A DNA stretch of 64,000 nucleotides, from contig NW_017567009.1 in NCBI RefSeq assembly GCF_001661265.1, forward strand, positions 1 to 64,000. Reading direction: 5' to 3'. Shown here piece after piece: positions 29,194 to 38,836 of the stretch (position 1 is its first letter; each line of letters opens with the position of its first letter). The position numbers and the translations under genes are program-made. The notes under the pieces are model-generated. The model saw nothing but the letters and a program-made list of their open reading frames with translations. It was not told the origin of the DNA and did not search any database. The stretch comes from Saitoella complicata NRRL Y-17804. Taxonomy: Eukaryota > Ascomycota > Saitoellomycetes > Saitoellales > Saitoellaceae.

Positions 29194-31707
29194 ATGTCGA
29201 GTACTGCGACGAGTGATAGCTCGTCGGGCGGGACTTCGCTGTCCGCGTGGTTGACCACCTTCATCCCGTCTGCTGCCGTTTTCGCAATTGAAATCGGCCT
29301 GTTCTTCTACCTCCGCCGCATTTACAAGCGCATTTATGAGCCCAAGTCCGTGGTGGACACTCAGAGGAAGGTCGGCAGCCCGCCTGCCACTTTTATGGGT
29401 GTTTTGAAGGAACTGCTCAAGTCGCAGACCTTGGAGGATACCATTCAAACCGCCGGATTGGACGCATATTTCTTCTTGAGGTGGGTCTCCTGACAGCGCC
29501 GCGCAACGACTGTATGCTAACAACTGTGCGACAGGTTCGTCCGTCTCATCGTCTTTATCTTTGGCGCTTCAATGCTCCTCGTTTGGCCCATTCTTATGCC
29601 CATCAATGCCGTTGATGGTAAGGGCAACAAGGGTCTCGACATGCTTGCCTACTCCAATGTCGGTCTCAACCACACCTCTCGCTATTGGGCTCACTGGGTC
29701 CTCGCCTGGCTCTTCATCGGATTCGTTCTCTACATGTTCTACCGCGAGCTCGTTCACTACAAGAACACTCGCTTCGCCTGGCTCAGGAGTCGTGAGCACA
29801 GCGGTTTAGCGAGCGCTAGGACGCTTTTGGTGACCAATGTTCCGGATGAATTGTCGACCGAGGAGAAGATCAAGGAAAGATTCGGGCAAGACAAGGTTAA
29901 GAAGGTCTTCCTTGTTCGCGATATGACCAAGCTCTTGGATGACGTCCAGACTAGGGACAAGAACGCCGCCAAGTTGGAAACGTCTGTCAGCAGCCTCATC
30001 AAGATGGCGCTCAAAAACGCCCGCAAGAACAAGAATATCAAGGGTGTCGATGCCGAGTCTGGTCGCATTGCTGACCGTTACGTTCCCGCAAAGAAGTACC
30101 CTACCCATCGTCTCCCTGTATGGAAGATCCCCTTCGCTCTTCCCTTGATTGGAAAGAAAGTCAATTCCATCGACTACTGCACTGAGGAGCTCGCTCGTCT
30201 CAACCCCGAGATCGCCGAGGGTCAGCAGCGCGAAGATTCCTACGAGCTTATCGGAGCTGCTTTCATCGAGTTTCACCGTCAGGCTGACATGCACCGTACC
30301 TTCTTCGAGCTCTCCGGTCGCAAGGTTGCCACCAGCATCTTGCCTCCCTCGCACCTCGAGACTGACCCGCGTGACATCGTTTGGTCCAACCTCGGTCCAT
30401 CCCCTCATGTTCTTTTCGTGAAAAAGATTGTCGCGTACGGTGCTATCTGCTGGTTGATTGTCTTCTTCGCCATCCCCGTTGCGTTCGTCGGTTCGATCTC
30501 CAACTTGACGTACTTGACCAACAAGGCACCATGGTTGAACTTTATCTACAAATTGCCATCCGCTCTCCTCGGTTTGATCACTGGTCTTTTGCCTTCGGTT
30601 ATGTTGGCCGTCTTGATGGCTTTGGTTCCCGTTTTCATGAGGCTTGCTGCAAAGATTGGTGGTGCGAAGACGTATACCGCGGTTGAGTTGACTACGCAAA
30701 AGATGTACTTTGCATTCTTGCTCATTCAGGAATTTTTGGTCGTCGCCATCGCTTCGTCTGCCACGGCCATGGGTACGCAGATCGCTCAGGATCCATCCAG
30801 TGCTTCCGCTATTGTTGCGGAGCAATTGCCCAAGTCCAGTAACTTTTACTTTTCCTACTTTGTCTTGCAGGGTCTTACCATCGCCGCCGGTCGTCTCTTG
30901 CAGATTGTTGCGTTGCTTTTGTTCTTCGTGTTCAACAAGTTCCTTGACAACACCCCCAGGAAGAAGTGGAACAGGTGGAACTTGCTTGGTGGAAGGCAGT
31001 GGGGTACTGAATACCCTGCCTTTACCAACTTGGCGCTCATTGCTTTCACCTACTCGATCGTGACTCCGTTCATCATGTTCATTGTCGTCTTGACCTTCGG
31101 TTTGTTCTACCTCGCATACCTCTACAACTTGAGGTACGTTTGGGAGTTCCGCCTCGACAGTGGTGGTCTTTTCTTCCCTGTCGCCATTGATCAAGTTATG
31201 GGTGGTATTTACTTGCTTGAGGTCCTCTTCATTGGCTTGTTCTTTGCTGCTCGTGATGCGCAGAACAACCTCTGTGCCATCCCTCAGGCTGTCTTGATGA
31301 TCGTGGCTTTAGTCATTACCGCCTTGTTCCACATCTGGCTCAAGTGGAAGCTTAAGCCCTTCGAGGAGACTTTGCCCCGTGACGAGGTTTTCGCCGAGTC
31401 CGACCACCCCTTCTCCGACGCTCACAAGATTCCCTCCGTTGAGGGTGCTGTCGTTCCTGACACCGCTGCTCAGGGCTTCGACGGTGAGATCATGTCTGAG
31501 GGGTACAAGAACGAGGCTCTCCGTGCTTTCCCTCCCACGATCTGGATTCCCAAGGACCATCTCGGTATCGGTGAGGATGAGGCTAGGAGGATCACGGACA
31601 GGCAGGTCGAAGCGAGCTACGAGCACGCAGAAATTGCCGAGAAGGGTGATATCTCTGTTGATGGAAGGCCTCCGGACTACCAGGAGATTGACTTTACTCG
31701 TCGTTGA
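29194..31707 (+). CDS. CSC1/OSCA-type calcium-permeable osmosensitive cation channel
   Basis: Two exons, 29194-29480 and 29535-31707, with a 54-nt intron (GTGGGT, TGCTAAC, GACAG), 819 aa. The N-terminal region has membrane helices (WLTTFIPSAAVFAIEIGLFF; FVRLIVFIFGASMLLVWPIL; WVLAWLFIGFVLYMFYRELV), the RSN1_TM domain. Then comes a cytosolic PHM7_cyt region (residues about 200-370) starting ARTLLVTNVPDELSTEEKIK, an RRM-like fold. A large multi-helix RSN1_7TM block follows (about 400-680: VKKIVAYGAICWLIVFFAIP, AFLLIQEFLVVAIASSATAM, YSIVTPFIMFIVVLTFGLFY). The tail is acidic. Family members (yeast Csc1, plant OSCA) open on hyperosmotic or mechanical stress at the plasma or internal membranes. Confidence 0.93.
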
Positions 31708-31936
31708 TGGGGAGGAAATGGGAGTATCGTATACCGGATATCACGATAGTGGACGTGATCTAATATAGCACGATTAGTCTCTCTTTACAATAGTTAGGTA
31801 TATGAGGATAGTATATAATACGATCTTTGGATAATATGATCTCTCCCGGCACATCGGTCGTTTGCGTCATGCGCAGATCCAGTTCAAGCGCTTCTGGAAG
31901 CCATAACACTACACCAACGGCAAGTGAAGACCGGAA

Positions 31937-33244
31937 ATGTCGTCGATATCCAAGAGGCAGGATGCGAAGAATCAGCAGTTCTTGCGCTCCTTGATCCAGT
32001 TGCCTGCCAATTCTACGTGCGCCGATTGTCGCAATCCGAACCCGCTGTGGGCATCATGGTCGCTCGGATGCTTCCTCTGCATGAGATGTGCCGGTCTTCA
32101 TCGCAAGATGGGTACTCACATCTCTAAAGTGAAATCAATTTCATTAGATACATGGACGCCCGAGCAGCTGAACAACATGAAGGAGCTTGGTAACGAGAAG
32201 AGTAACGCGATCTGGAATCCAGATGGGAAGGCACCACCATATGCGGACGAAGGAGACGATTCGGCGATTGAGAGATATATCAGGGACAAGTATGAAAAGG
32301 GAAAGTTCAGGCGGGATCGACAAAGTCCTTTGGCGACAGAGATGAGCGGAGTACCGTATGGTGAGGAGTCAAGACCGTCCAGAATGCCGCCGTCAAGAGA
32401 GGCCTTTTCGGATAATGTTCCACCGAGGCAAGCTTCCCAACGGGCACCGACTACGGTCACCGCACCGGCTGCTCAGACCCAGCAGGCGAAGGCTACCGGC
32501 CCGGGGTGGGGTCCTAAATTGCTGGCGCTGAAGAGTGCTGGATTCCCAAATCCAAGGCAGAATCTGGATGCGCTCAAGATGTACGATGGAGATGTTGAAA
32601 GGGCAAAGGCGTACTTGTCGGGAGGGCAGCCAAGTCCCGTTACCGCTCAAGCGTCAACGAACCCCTTTGCCGACCAGACTGCGGTTTCAGCTCCGGTCAG
32701 CAACAACCCCTTTCCTTCGCAGCGTGTGACGACAAACCCATCAGATCCGTTCCCATCTCAACCTACTGGGTCTACGGTTGCTTCAAGTTCCTCAGACCTG
32801 TTCAGTGCCTTCGCTTCGTCAGCACCGTCCACCACGACGACAGCAAGCAATCCTTTCCAAAGTTCAAATCCGTTCCCTTCACAAGCAAACCAACTAGCAC
32901 CGCCCGTGTCGGATAAGAAATCCGCGATCTTGTCTCTCTACAATCAGGCGCCCGCGCAGCCTATGTACGGCTATCCACCACAGCAGCAACAACAGCAGAT
33001 GTATGCCGCACCCCAGCAGGCATACGGACAGATGCAGCAACCGATGGGGCAGAATCCCTTTGGTCAGATGGCGGGGATGAATATGCATCCACAGCAGCCG
33101 CTGCCTCAGCAGGGTGGACAGCCATGGTATGCCCAGCCTCAACAGCAGATGGGAGGTGCTCCGCAGCAGCAATGGGGACAGTACGGAGGACAGCAGCAGC
33201 AGCAACAACAACAGCAGGGTGGACAGCAAGGACCTTTCTTCTAA
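31937..33244 (+). CDS. ArfGAP with UBA domain and NPF repeats (Gts1/Age2/SMAP-like)
   Basis: Single exon, 435 aa from ATG at 31937. The N-terminal ArfGAP zinc finger reads CADCRNPNPLWASWSLGCFL then CMRCAGLHRKMGTHISKVKS, with the C-x2-C-x16-C-x2-C spacing and the catalytic Arg in CAGLHRKMG. Next are SISLDTWTPEQLNNMKELGN and a basic linker. A UBA-like domain lies near residues 190-235 (LLALKSAGFPNPRQNLDALK, DGDVERAKAYL). Several NPF motifs (NPFADQ, NPFPSQ, NPFQSSNPFPSQ, QNPFGQM) should bind EH-domain endocytic proteins. The tail is Gln-rich with a Q run. It probably promotes GTP hydrolysis on Arf at Golgi/endosomes. The UBA plus Q-rich tail recalls yeast Gts1; I cannot fix the orthologue. Confidence 0.9.
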   Translation: MSSISKRQDAKNQQFLRSLIQLPANSTCADCRNPNPLWASWSLGCFLCMRCAGLHRKMGTHISKVKSISLDTWTPEQLNNMKELGNEKSNAIWNPDGKAPPYADEGDDSAIERYIRDKYEKGKFRRDRQSPLATEMSGVPYGEESRPSRMPPSREAFSDNVPPRQASQRAPTTVTAPAAQTQQAKATGPGWGPKLLALKSAGFPNPRQNLDALKMYDGDVERAKAYLSGGQPSPVTAQASTNPFADQTAVSAPVSNNPFPSQRVTTNPSDPFPSQPTGSTVASSSSDLFSAFASSAPSTTTTASNPFQSSNPFPSQANQLAPPVSDKKSAILSLYNQAPAQPMYGYPPQQQQQQMYAAPQQAYGQMQQPMGQNPFGQMAGMNMHPQQPLPQQGGQPWYAQPQQQMGGAPQQQWGQYGGQQQQQQQQQGGQQGPFF

Positions 33245-33416
33245 CATAGGTAGGATAGCGATAGCGACTTGATATTCATGATACCATTGATTTAATCATT
33301 ATATACCGGTACCCAACCATTTAATACGAGCATGACGCACGGATGCAGATGCTTCTGCAGTGTACGAAGCTTAATCCTATCCGCAGCCAAACAACAACGA
33401 GCGACAATTTATTGCA

Positions 33417-34084
33417 ATGGCATCCTCGATTCCGAAGAACTATGTTGAAATCAACTCCAAGATTGAAGTGAAGCAGGTGCGTCGGTGCGTTGTGTCTGCA
33501 AAGTCTGTACTGACTACCTGCAAAGTGCGAGGTCCTGAACGCAACTTCACCAGCGGCGCTCAAGTCAATTCTCGAGAACACCGGTACTCCACTCGAGTCA
33601 GACGTCGATGAGCAGCTCCTGATTCACATTCCTTTCCAAAATGCCGTCAAAGTACACACTATCGTGCTCAAGACAGCGGCAGCACACAAGGACCGTGCGC
33701 CAAACTCCATCAGAGTTTACGCCAATTTGCCGCACACTCCATCTTTCGACGACGTGGACAACATCACCGCTGCGCACATTGTCTCACCCGACGATGTTGA
33801 ATATGTGGAGGAGAAGGGCAAGGGGTTAAAGGCAACGGTGGGATTGCGATTCGTCAAGTTTCAGAATGTGAACACCCTCACCATGTTCGTTGAGGGTAAT
33901 GTTGGCGATGAGGAGAGTACGCGATTGGACGGTCTGACTATCATCGGTGACGCTGGAGAGACGACCGAGATGAAGGTATCTATATGCGCGGTCCAGGAGG
34001 AAGGTGAATGCTGACGCAGAGATATAGGACCTGAAGAAGATTGGAGATGAGGAGGCTCTTGCTGCACCCCCGCAGAAGGCATAG
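33417..34084 (+). CDS. PITH-domain protein (proteasome-interacting thioredoxin-like, no thioredoxin part)
   Basis: Three exons, 33417-33476, 33526-33975 and 34028-34084, 188 aa. The introns are 49 and 52 nt; the second has GTATCT...GCTGAC...ATATAG. The protein is almost all PITH domain: QCEVLNATSPAALKSILENT, DVDEQLLIHIPFQNAVKVHT, IRVYANLPHTPSFDDVDNIT, KFQNVNTLTMFVEGNVGDEE, RLDGLTIIGDAGETTEMKDL. In TXNL1 this fold docks on the 26S proteasome lid, behind a thioredoxin domain; stand-alone PITH proteins (PITHD1) exist in most eukaryotes, and this one matches that type. Cytosolic. Confidence 0.92.
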
Positions 34085-34419
34085 AGGCGTGGAGAGGGTA
34101 TACTGGCAAGAGATGTGGTGAACTTAATAAAGCACAGTTCTCGGAGATGCAACTGGCGGATGGCTGCTCAAGCGACTTGAAAAAGAAGGACATCTGTATA
34201 CCAATGGCAGGCATAAACAAGAGAATTTACCGCGTTCTTCAGATCTAAACAATATTCTGACCATTCTCGAGAACAGTTAATCGGTCATTGATGATGATCT
34301 CTGAGCTTAGGCCCTTAATTTCGCACGTACGCGTACAGTGCGAGCTCCAACACCTGTGACCCAGTTGACCCAGTTGACCCCCTTGGTTACTCTGGTCTTT
34401 CTTCTTTAAGCACTGGACG
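34085..34419. other. Intergenic spacer upstream of MND1
   Basis: A 335-bp spacer with no gene recognised. A short direct repeat (GTTGACCCA, twice within 34365-34380) precedes the MND1 start. Confidence 0.4.
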
Positions 34420-35202
34420 ATGTCGAAAAAAGGGTTGTCTGCCGCCGAGAAGGCTACCCGTATGCAAGAAATCTTTCACGAGAGTGTATGTCGCTCACCA
34501 GTGTTCTTCGTTGTTCGTGGTTCTTGAACTAACAAGGAGAACAGCAAGAGTTCTACCAATACAAGGAGATCGAGAAAATCGCGTCTAACAAGAAGAAGAT
34601 TGTGGCGATGACGGTCAAGGAGGTGTTGCAAGGCTTAGTTGACGACGGGTTGGTCAAGAGTGAGAAGATTGGTACATCGTACGCATTCATGTCTCTGAAC
34701 TTCGGGTTGTATGCTAACTTCGTGTCACTGTAGCATTTACTACTGGTCTTTTCCCTCAGACTCTCATCACCTCCGTTCGCAGCGCATTGCCGCACTCGAG
34801 AACGAGCTTGTGACTTTGGAGACAGTTCAATCGTCGTTGACCAACAATCTTGAACTCGAGAAGGCCGAACGCGTCGAAAGTGAAGAGCGTCGTGCTTTGT
34901 TAAAGGAGGTGAAGGCTTGTGAGGAGCAGGTAAAGGCAATGAAAGATGAGTTGGGTCGCTATACGGAGAATGACCCTGTCCTTCTGGAGGCAAAACGCAA
35001 GTGAACCTTCCTGTTCAGGACATAAGCAAGCTAACTCTCCACAGGTGCTGCGGCAAACAGCGCAAGACAAGCTGCAAATATGTGGACAGACAACATCTTC
35101 ATCCTCCAGCAGTACTTGAGGGATCAAATGGGTATGGGAGCAGAAGAGCTCGAACAGATGATGCAGCAGAACGGAGTTCCGTTAGACCTGGACTCTCTCT
35201 AA
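34420..35202 (+). CDS. MND1: Meiotic recombination protein Mnd1
   Basis: Four exons, 34420-34485, 34545-34678, 34734-34996 and 35045-35202, give 206 aa, the normal Mnd1 size. The N-terminal winged helix reads MSKKGLSAAEKATRMQEIFH, EFYQYKEIEKIASNKKKIVA, VKEVLQGLVDDGLVKSEKIG, SIYYWSFPS. A coiled coil follows (LRSQRIAALENELVTLETVQ...), and the family ending is ANMWTDNIFILQQYLRDQMG. With Hop2 it stimulates Dmc1/Rad51 strand invasion in meiosis. The last intron appears to use a GC donor (GCAAGT): the nearby GT donor leaves the conserved C-terminus out of frame, whereas GC gives KRAAAN and then the WTDNIF motif in frame. Its presence implies a sexual cycle now or in the past. Confidence 0.93.
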
Positions 35203-35605
35203 AGCTGTTGTGCTAGTTTAACTGTCAAGGATATATACGATGGTATACAGATTGCATGTTGCTCGGGTTTTGATGTTGGCAGCTGGTGGAGGTGGGTTGC
35301 GTCCTTGGGTTTTTCACACGGTGGGTCCAATAGTGACTGACTCGCCCAGCTGGAGATTGAGTGCTCAGTGTCGAATGGAACCCTTCGTAGCTCTTAAAAT
35401 CAACAGGCCAAACACCTATGACAAACGTCCAGAAGAACCATGGTGCCAATCCCGGTCTGTTACTTTTTATAGAACAAAGTAAAGTTTGCGGCGCTCACGC
35501 GCAACGGTACCCGTGCCTCAACTGGCTCCGAGCCGCAGTGTGCGCATTCAACCAGGAATGAACCTCCAAGGAGTGAAAGCTTGAAGAAGAGGGAGACGCT
35601 CAGTC
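35203..35605. other. Intergenic spacer
   Basis: A 403-bp spacer between MND1 and the arrestin gene. No gene or repeat was recognised; the right half is the presumed promoter. Confidence 0.4.
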
Positions 35606-37888
35606 ATGCCGCCATCACTACGGCCGCAGGCCATGTCTCGATCGAGCTCAGTGTCATCCGTTTCCTCCACTCATTCGGCGCATACAACCGGCGGATCAGC
35701 TGCGTCGTCAAATGTTACGTTAAGGTCCATCCTTCCGCCTTTTCGACGGGCTGTATCGAACCTTCTCAATGGACCGACGGACTTCTACATCAGGCTCGCG
35801 GAACCTCATCGAATCAGCTTCTCGCCGGGCGAGGTGGTACGTGGAGAGGTGATCATTGGGGTCGCGCGAGCTCTGAAGGCATTAAGCTTGAAACTGCGGT
35901 TTGCCGGTAAAGTGAAGATCAATGGGTTGTTGCGTGGAGTGGAGTGTGCGAGCATTTTTGAGGGCGATGAAATCGTATTACTGGGAGAGCGAAGACCGGC
36001 TGGATCATCAATGGGCCTGTTACGACGGAAATCATCAGATGCACCGGAAAGGACGGATACGGACTGGGTACCAAAGTTGCTGGAGGAAGGCGAGCATGTA
36101 TTTTCTTTCGAAGTCACTCTTCCCGCGCGGAACCTACCAACGTCGCTCGACTTTGGTAAAGGCAGCATTATGTACATGATCACGGCGGATCTGCGATTAC
36201 CATGGTCAATCGCGAAACATCGGTTACAGGCACGACGAACCATTCCTGTGAGAGATTTGATCGACATTGCGGACGTTCCGATACCGAAGCCAAAGAAAGT
36301 AACTTTTTCCATATCACCAGGCTCGCTACCAGCAGACGGAAAAGGGGCACGAATAGAAGCATTGATTGAGTTGGACAGAGCTGGAGTATTGAAGGGTGAC
36401 ACGCTTGGTTTATCGGTACGAGTGCATCACGTCCGACCAATTAAGACGCTGAGAGGTGTGATTGTTACGCTCTACAGATTGTCACGCGTCTATTCGGGAC
36501 ATTCGCATCATTCAGCTTCAGACCTCACATTTAGGAAGGACTTGGTCCAAAGCGTGCATCCCCTCCTGTGTGACCCTAGGTCGCTCAGCTGTGTGGTATT
36601 CCCTCGGCTACGGATTCCCACAGATGCATTCCCAACGATCCAGTCCGCCGGTCGGGCCGCTTCATTCCGTTATTTCGTGGAAGTGCTGGTGGATTTGAGC
36701 GGGAAAACGACGGTATGGCAAGGAGGAAACAACGTGGGTGCGGAAGAGGTATTGGAGAGTGTGATGTTCGGTGGTCAGGCTGGTGTTCAAGGAGATTTCT
36801 CTGGCGGCAATAGTGGGGCGACCTATGATGACGAAGCGTCTCTCAGCAAAGGGCAGGGCCTTGCGACGGATCGGTTACGAGGCGAAAAAGGTGTGTGTGT
36901 GGTTGCCTTCGAGGTCATAGTTGGTACGGTTGATTCGTCCGCAAACTGCGCAGGGGTGACAAGCACAGGAGCTGCGTCTGTTGGACCGTCATCTCCGCCT
37001 GAACTCACAGGTGAGTCTGCCGACTATACCACGCCGCCTCCCGCTCCTCCGCCTGTTGTTCAAACTCCGGTAATCACGCCTCCGCCACTGGCAGTCATTG
37101 CATTACCCGAGATTGCGCACGATCAAATACCTACTCGGAATGAGAAACGTGTTTTACGCGACGCAGAAGCGGCGCTTCTTCCTTCCGCCCCTCCACCGGC
37201 GGCCTCGAGCAGCAGGGCTCCAGATTACGTGTCTGCTGGATCATATGATGATTATGGGGAAGGATCCATGCCACGACCTTCTGCGCCGTTCCGGATCCCG
37301 TCCTATATGTCATCCACGGGGTCCGGAAGCATGCTGGGCGATCTCACTAGGGCTATTGCAAGCCCCGGACCTTCAGCGCCCCCATTGGAGGTTGAACACA
37401 TAGATTATCCAGCAGAAGGCTCTTCACGGCCTTCGTCATTTGCACCGCCGTTGCCTCAAGGACACATTGGGGCTGCGGAGGAGAAGGAGAGGTTAAGGGC
37501 TGCTGAGGCAGCGTTGATGCCATCTGCGCCGCCTGTTATCAGTTACAGCAACGAAGAGTTACAGGGTGTTACACCGCAGCCGTCAGCGCCTGTTGACGAA
37601 AGCTTAAACGAGAATGACGGGGAGGAGTGGTGGATTCTGCCAAGCGCACCAGCTGCTATTCATGTGGAACATGAAACCTACGGATTAGTCGAGGAGGACG
37701 CAGACGCAAGCGCACCGCCTTTGGGTTGGCATGGTGATTCTGGTTCGGGTTCGGAAAATCTGGAATCGACTACGCTGCAGATGGACGCTTTGAGTTTGCA
37801 GGAGCAGAAAGCATCCAGTACGAGGCTGGCTTCTGAGGATGCTGAGATGTTACCGGAGTATGTCAGGTCAGGTTATAGTGAAGGGTAA
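35606..37888 (+). CDS. Alpha-arrestin with multiple PSAP motifs (Rim8/PalF-like trafficking adaptor)
   Basis: Single exon, 760 aa. After a Ser-rich start, an arrestin-N half (DFYIRLAEPHRISFSPGEVV, GEVIIGVARALKALSLKLRF, HVFSFEVTLPARNLPTSLDF, GSIMYMITADLRLPWSI) leads into an arrestin-C half (VTFSISPGSLPADGKGARIE, GVLKGDTLGLSVRVHHVRPI, ...FRYFVEVLVDLSG). The last 300 residues are disordered. They carry six PSAP tetrapeptides plus one ASAP, and a repeated block of the form EKxxLRxAEAALxPSAPP (near 37140-37195 and 37480-37535). P(S/T)AP is the Vps23/TSG101 (ESCRT-I) docking motif, as used by Rim8 in fungal pH signalling. An LPEY near the C-terminus may serve as a PY-like ubiquitin-ligase site. Likely role: cargo- or sensor-linked recruitment of ESCRT at the plasma membrane or endosome. 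Confidence 0.85.
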   Translation: MPPSLRPQAMSRSSSVSSVSSTHSAHTTGGSAASSNVTLRSILPPFRRAVSNLLNGPTDFYIRLAEPHRISFSPGEVVRGEVIIGVARALKALSLKLRFAGKVKINGLLRGVECASIFEGDEIVLLGERRPAGSSMGLLRRKSSDAPERTDTDWVPKLLEEGEHVFSFEVTLPARNLPTSLDFGKGSIMYMITADLRLPWSIAKHRLQARRTIPVRDLIDIADVPIPKPKKVTFSISPGSLPADGKGARIEALIELDRAGVLKGDTLGLSVRVHHVRPIKTLRGVIVTLYRLSRVYSGHSHHSASDLTFRKDLVQSVHPLLCDPRSLSCVVFPRLRIPTDAFPTIQSAGRAASFRYFVEVLVDLSGKTTVWQGGNNVGAEEVLESVMFGGQAGVQGDFSGGNSGATYDDEASLSKGQGLATDRLRGEKGVCVVAFEVIVGTVDSSANCAGVTSTGAASVGPSSPPELTGESADYTTPPPAPPPVVQTPVITPPPLAVIALPEIAHDQIPTRNEKRVLRDAEAALLPSAPPPAASSSRAPDYVSAGSYDDYGEGSMPRPSAPFRIPSYMSSTGSGSMLGDLTRAIASPGPSAPPLEVEHIDYPAEGSSRPSSFAPPLPQGHIGAAEEKERLRAAEAALMPSAPPVISYSNEELQGVTPQPSAPVDESLNENDGEEWWILPSAPAAIHVEHETYGLVEEDADASAPPLGWHGDSGSGSENLESTTLQMDALSLQEQKASSTRLASEDAEMLPEYVRSGYSEG

Positions 37889-38000
37889 AACATGGATACG
37901 GTTCACGGCGTTATTGTTAGCATATCCTAGTGTTGGTACGCCGGAGTAGAAGGCAGGCCCTTTCTTTTTGGAACAGTTTGATATATCAGGACAATCCCCC

Positions 38001-38514
38001 TCATTCCCTGGTTGCTGCCTTGATGTTTGCTTCCTTCCCTGCCAAACGTTGTGCTTTTCCCTCCGCCTGCATAATGGTTAGTACAGTGCCCAGAAGAGAC
38101 GAGGAGAAAACTGACCTTCGCTGGGTTCCAGGCCTTGATCTTGTCGGCCATACCCTCAAGAGCATCCGTCCGCTTCTTCATCCTAGACTTGTATGTTCTC
38201 TCAGACTTGTGACGCTTCCACTTGATCAAACCCTTCATGGGCCTGCTGCTTCCCATGTCACGGAGTGCACCCATCTCCTTCAGGATACCATCCAAGCCAA
38301 ATGGCCTCGCCTTATTGATCAAATCAGCTTGCCGTCTCCGGGAGTAGACTGGGTCATTGCGGTTGCCGGATAAAGGGTTGATATGGAATTCGAAGGGGTG
38401 GGGTTTATCTGCCGGGATAGGCTGTGATGGTGGGTAGCGGGAGAAGAATCGGAGGAGAGGCTGAGGAAGGAGAGACACGAGACGGTCCCTTGGAACTGGG
38501 ATATTCTTTGGCAT
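38001..38514 (-). CDS. Mitochondrial large-subunit ribosomal protein mL59 (MRPL25 family)
   Basis: Two exons, 38514-38116 and 38066-38001, with a 49-nt intron (GTCAGT...TACTAACC...TATGCAG), 154 aa. The protein starts MPKNIPVPRDRLVSLLPQPL and then has LLRFFSRYPPSQPIP, DPVYSRRRQADLINKARPFG, MKGLIKWKRHKSERTYKSRM, RTDALEGMADKIKAWNPAK and a basic tail EGKAQRLAGKEANIKAATRE. The PVYSxRRQADL and KGxKxERTxKxR elements are those of the fungal MRP-L25/mL59 family. Only 113 bp separate its stop from the arrestin stop (convergent). It is divergent from PRP28 with a 322-bp shared upstream region. Confidence 0.85.
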
Positions 38515-38836
38515 GGCGGGCTCTTCCTCCTTCTATGGAGATGTCGATGTCGATACCTTTTGTTCGTATATCTCCGGGGCAGCTACAGATGCAGTATACT
38601 TCTAGCAAGGGCAGGCACCCATCAACCTCGGTACAAGGGTGCGACTGTAGCTTTCTGTTACATTTATAGCAATTTCAGATGGTTTATGTATGCGCTTCCC
38701 ATTCGACCCGTTTTCTTCTCTTCTCTCCAGACGTACTGCGGGGAGCTGCGATACGTCGGGCCCAGCGTCCAGCGTCCAGCGCTCGAGGCCCGGTACGCTC
38801 TTGAAGTCGTCCTACACTCAGATTCACCACACCACC
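38515..38836. other. Divergent promoter shared by mL59 and PRP28
   Basis: A 322-bp spacer between two ATGs on opposite strands. A short direct repeat, CCAGCGTCCAGCG, lies at 38762-38774. No gene of its own was seen. Confidence 0.5.

Noticed and set aside
29806-31194. 462-codon open frame antisense to the CSC1 channel gene
   Set aside because: It mirrors the biased codon use of the real gene, is highly charged without any domain, and has no splice or start context. A shadow of the coding strand.
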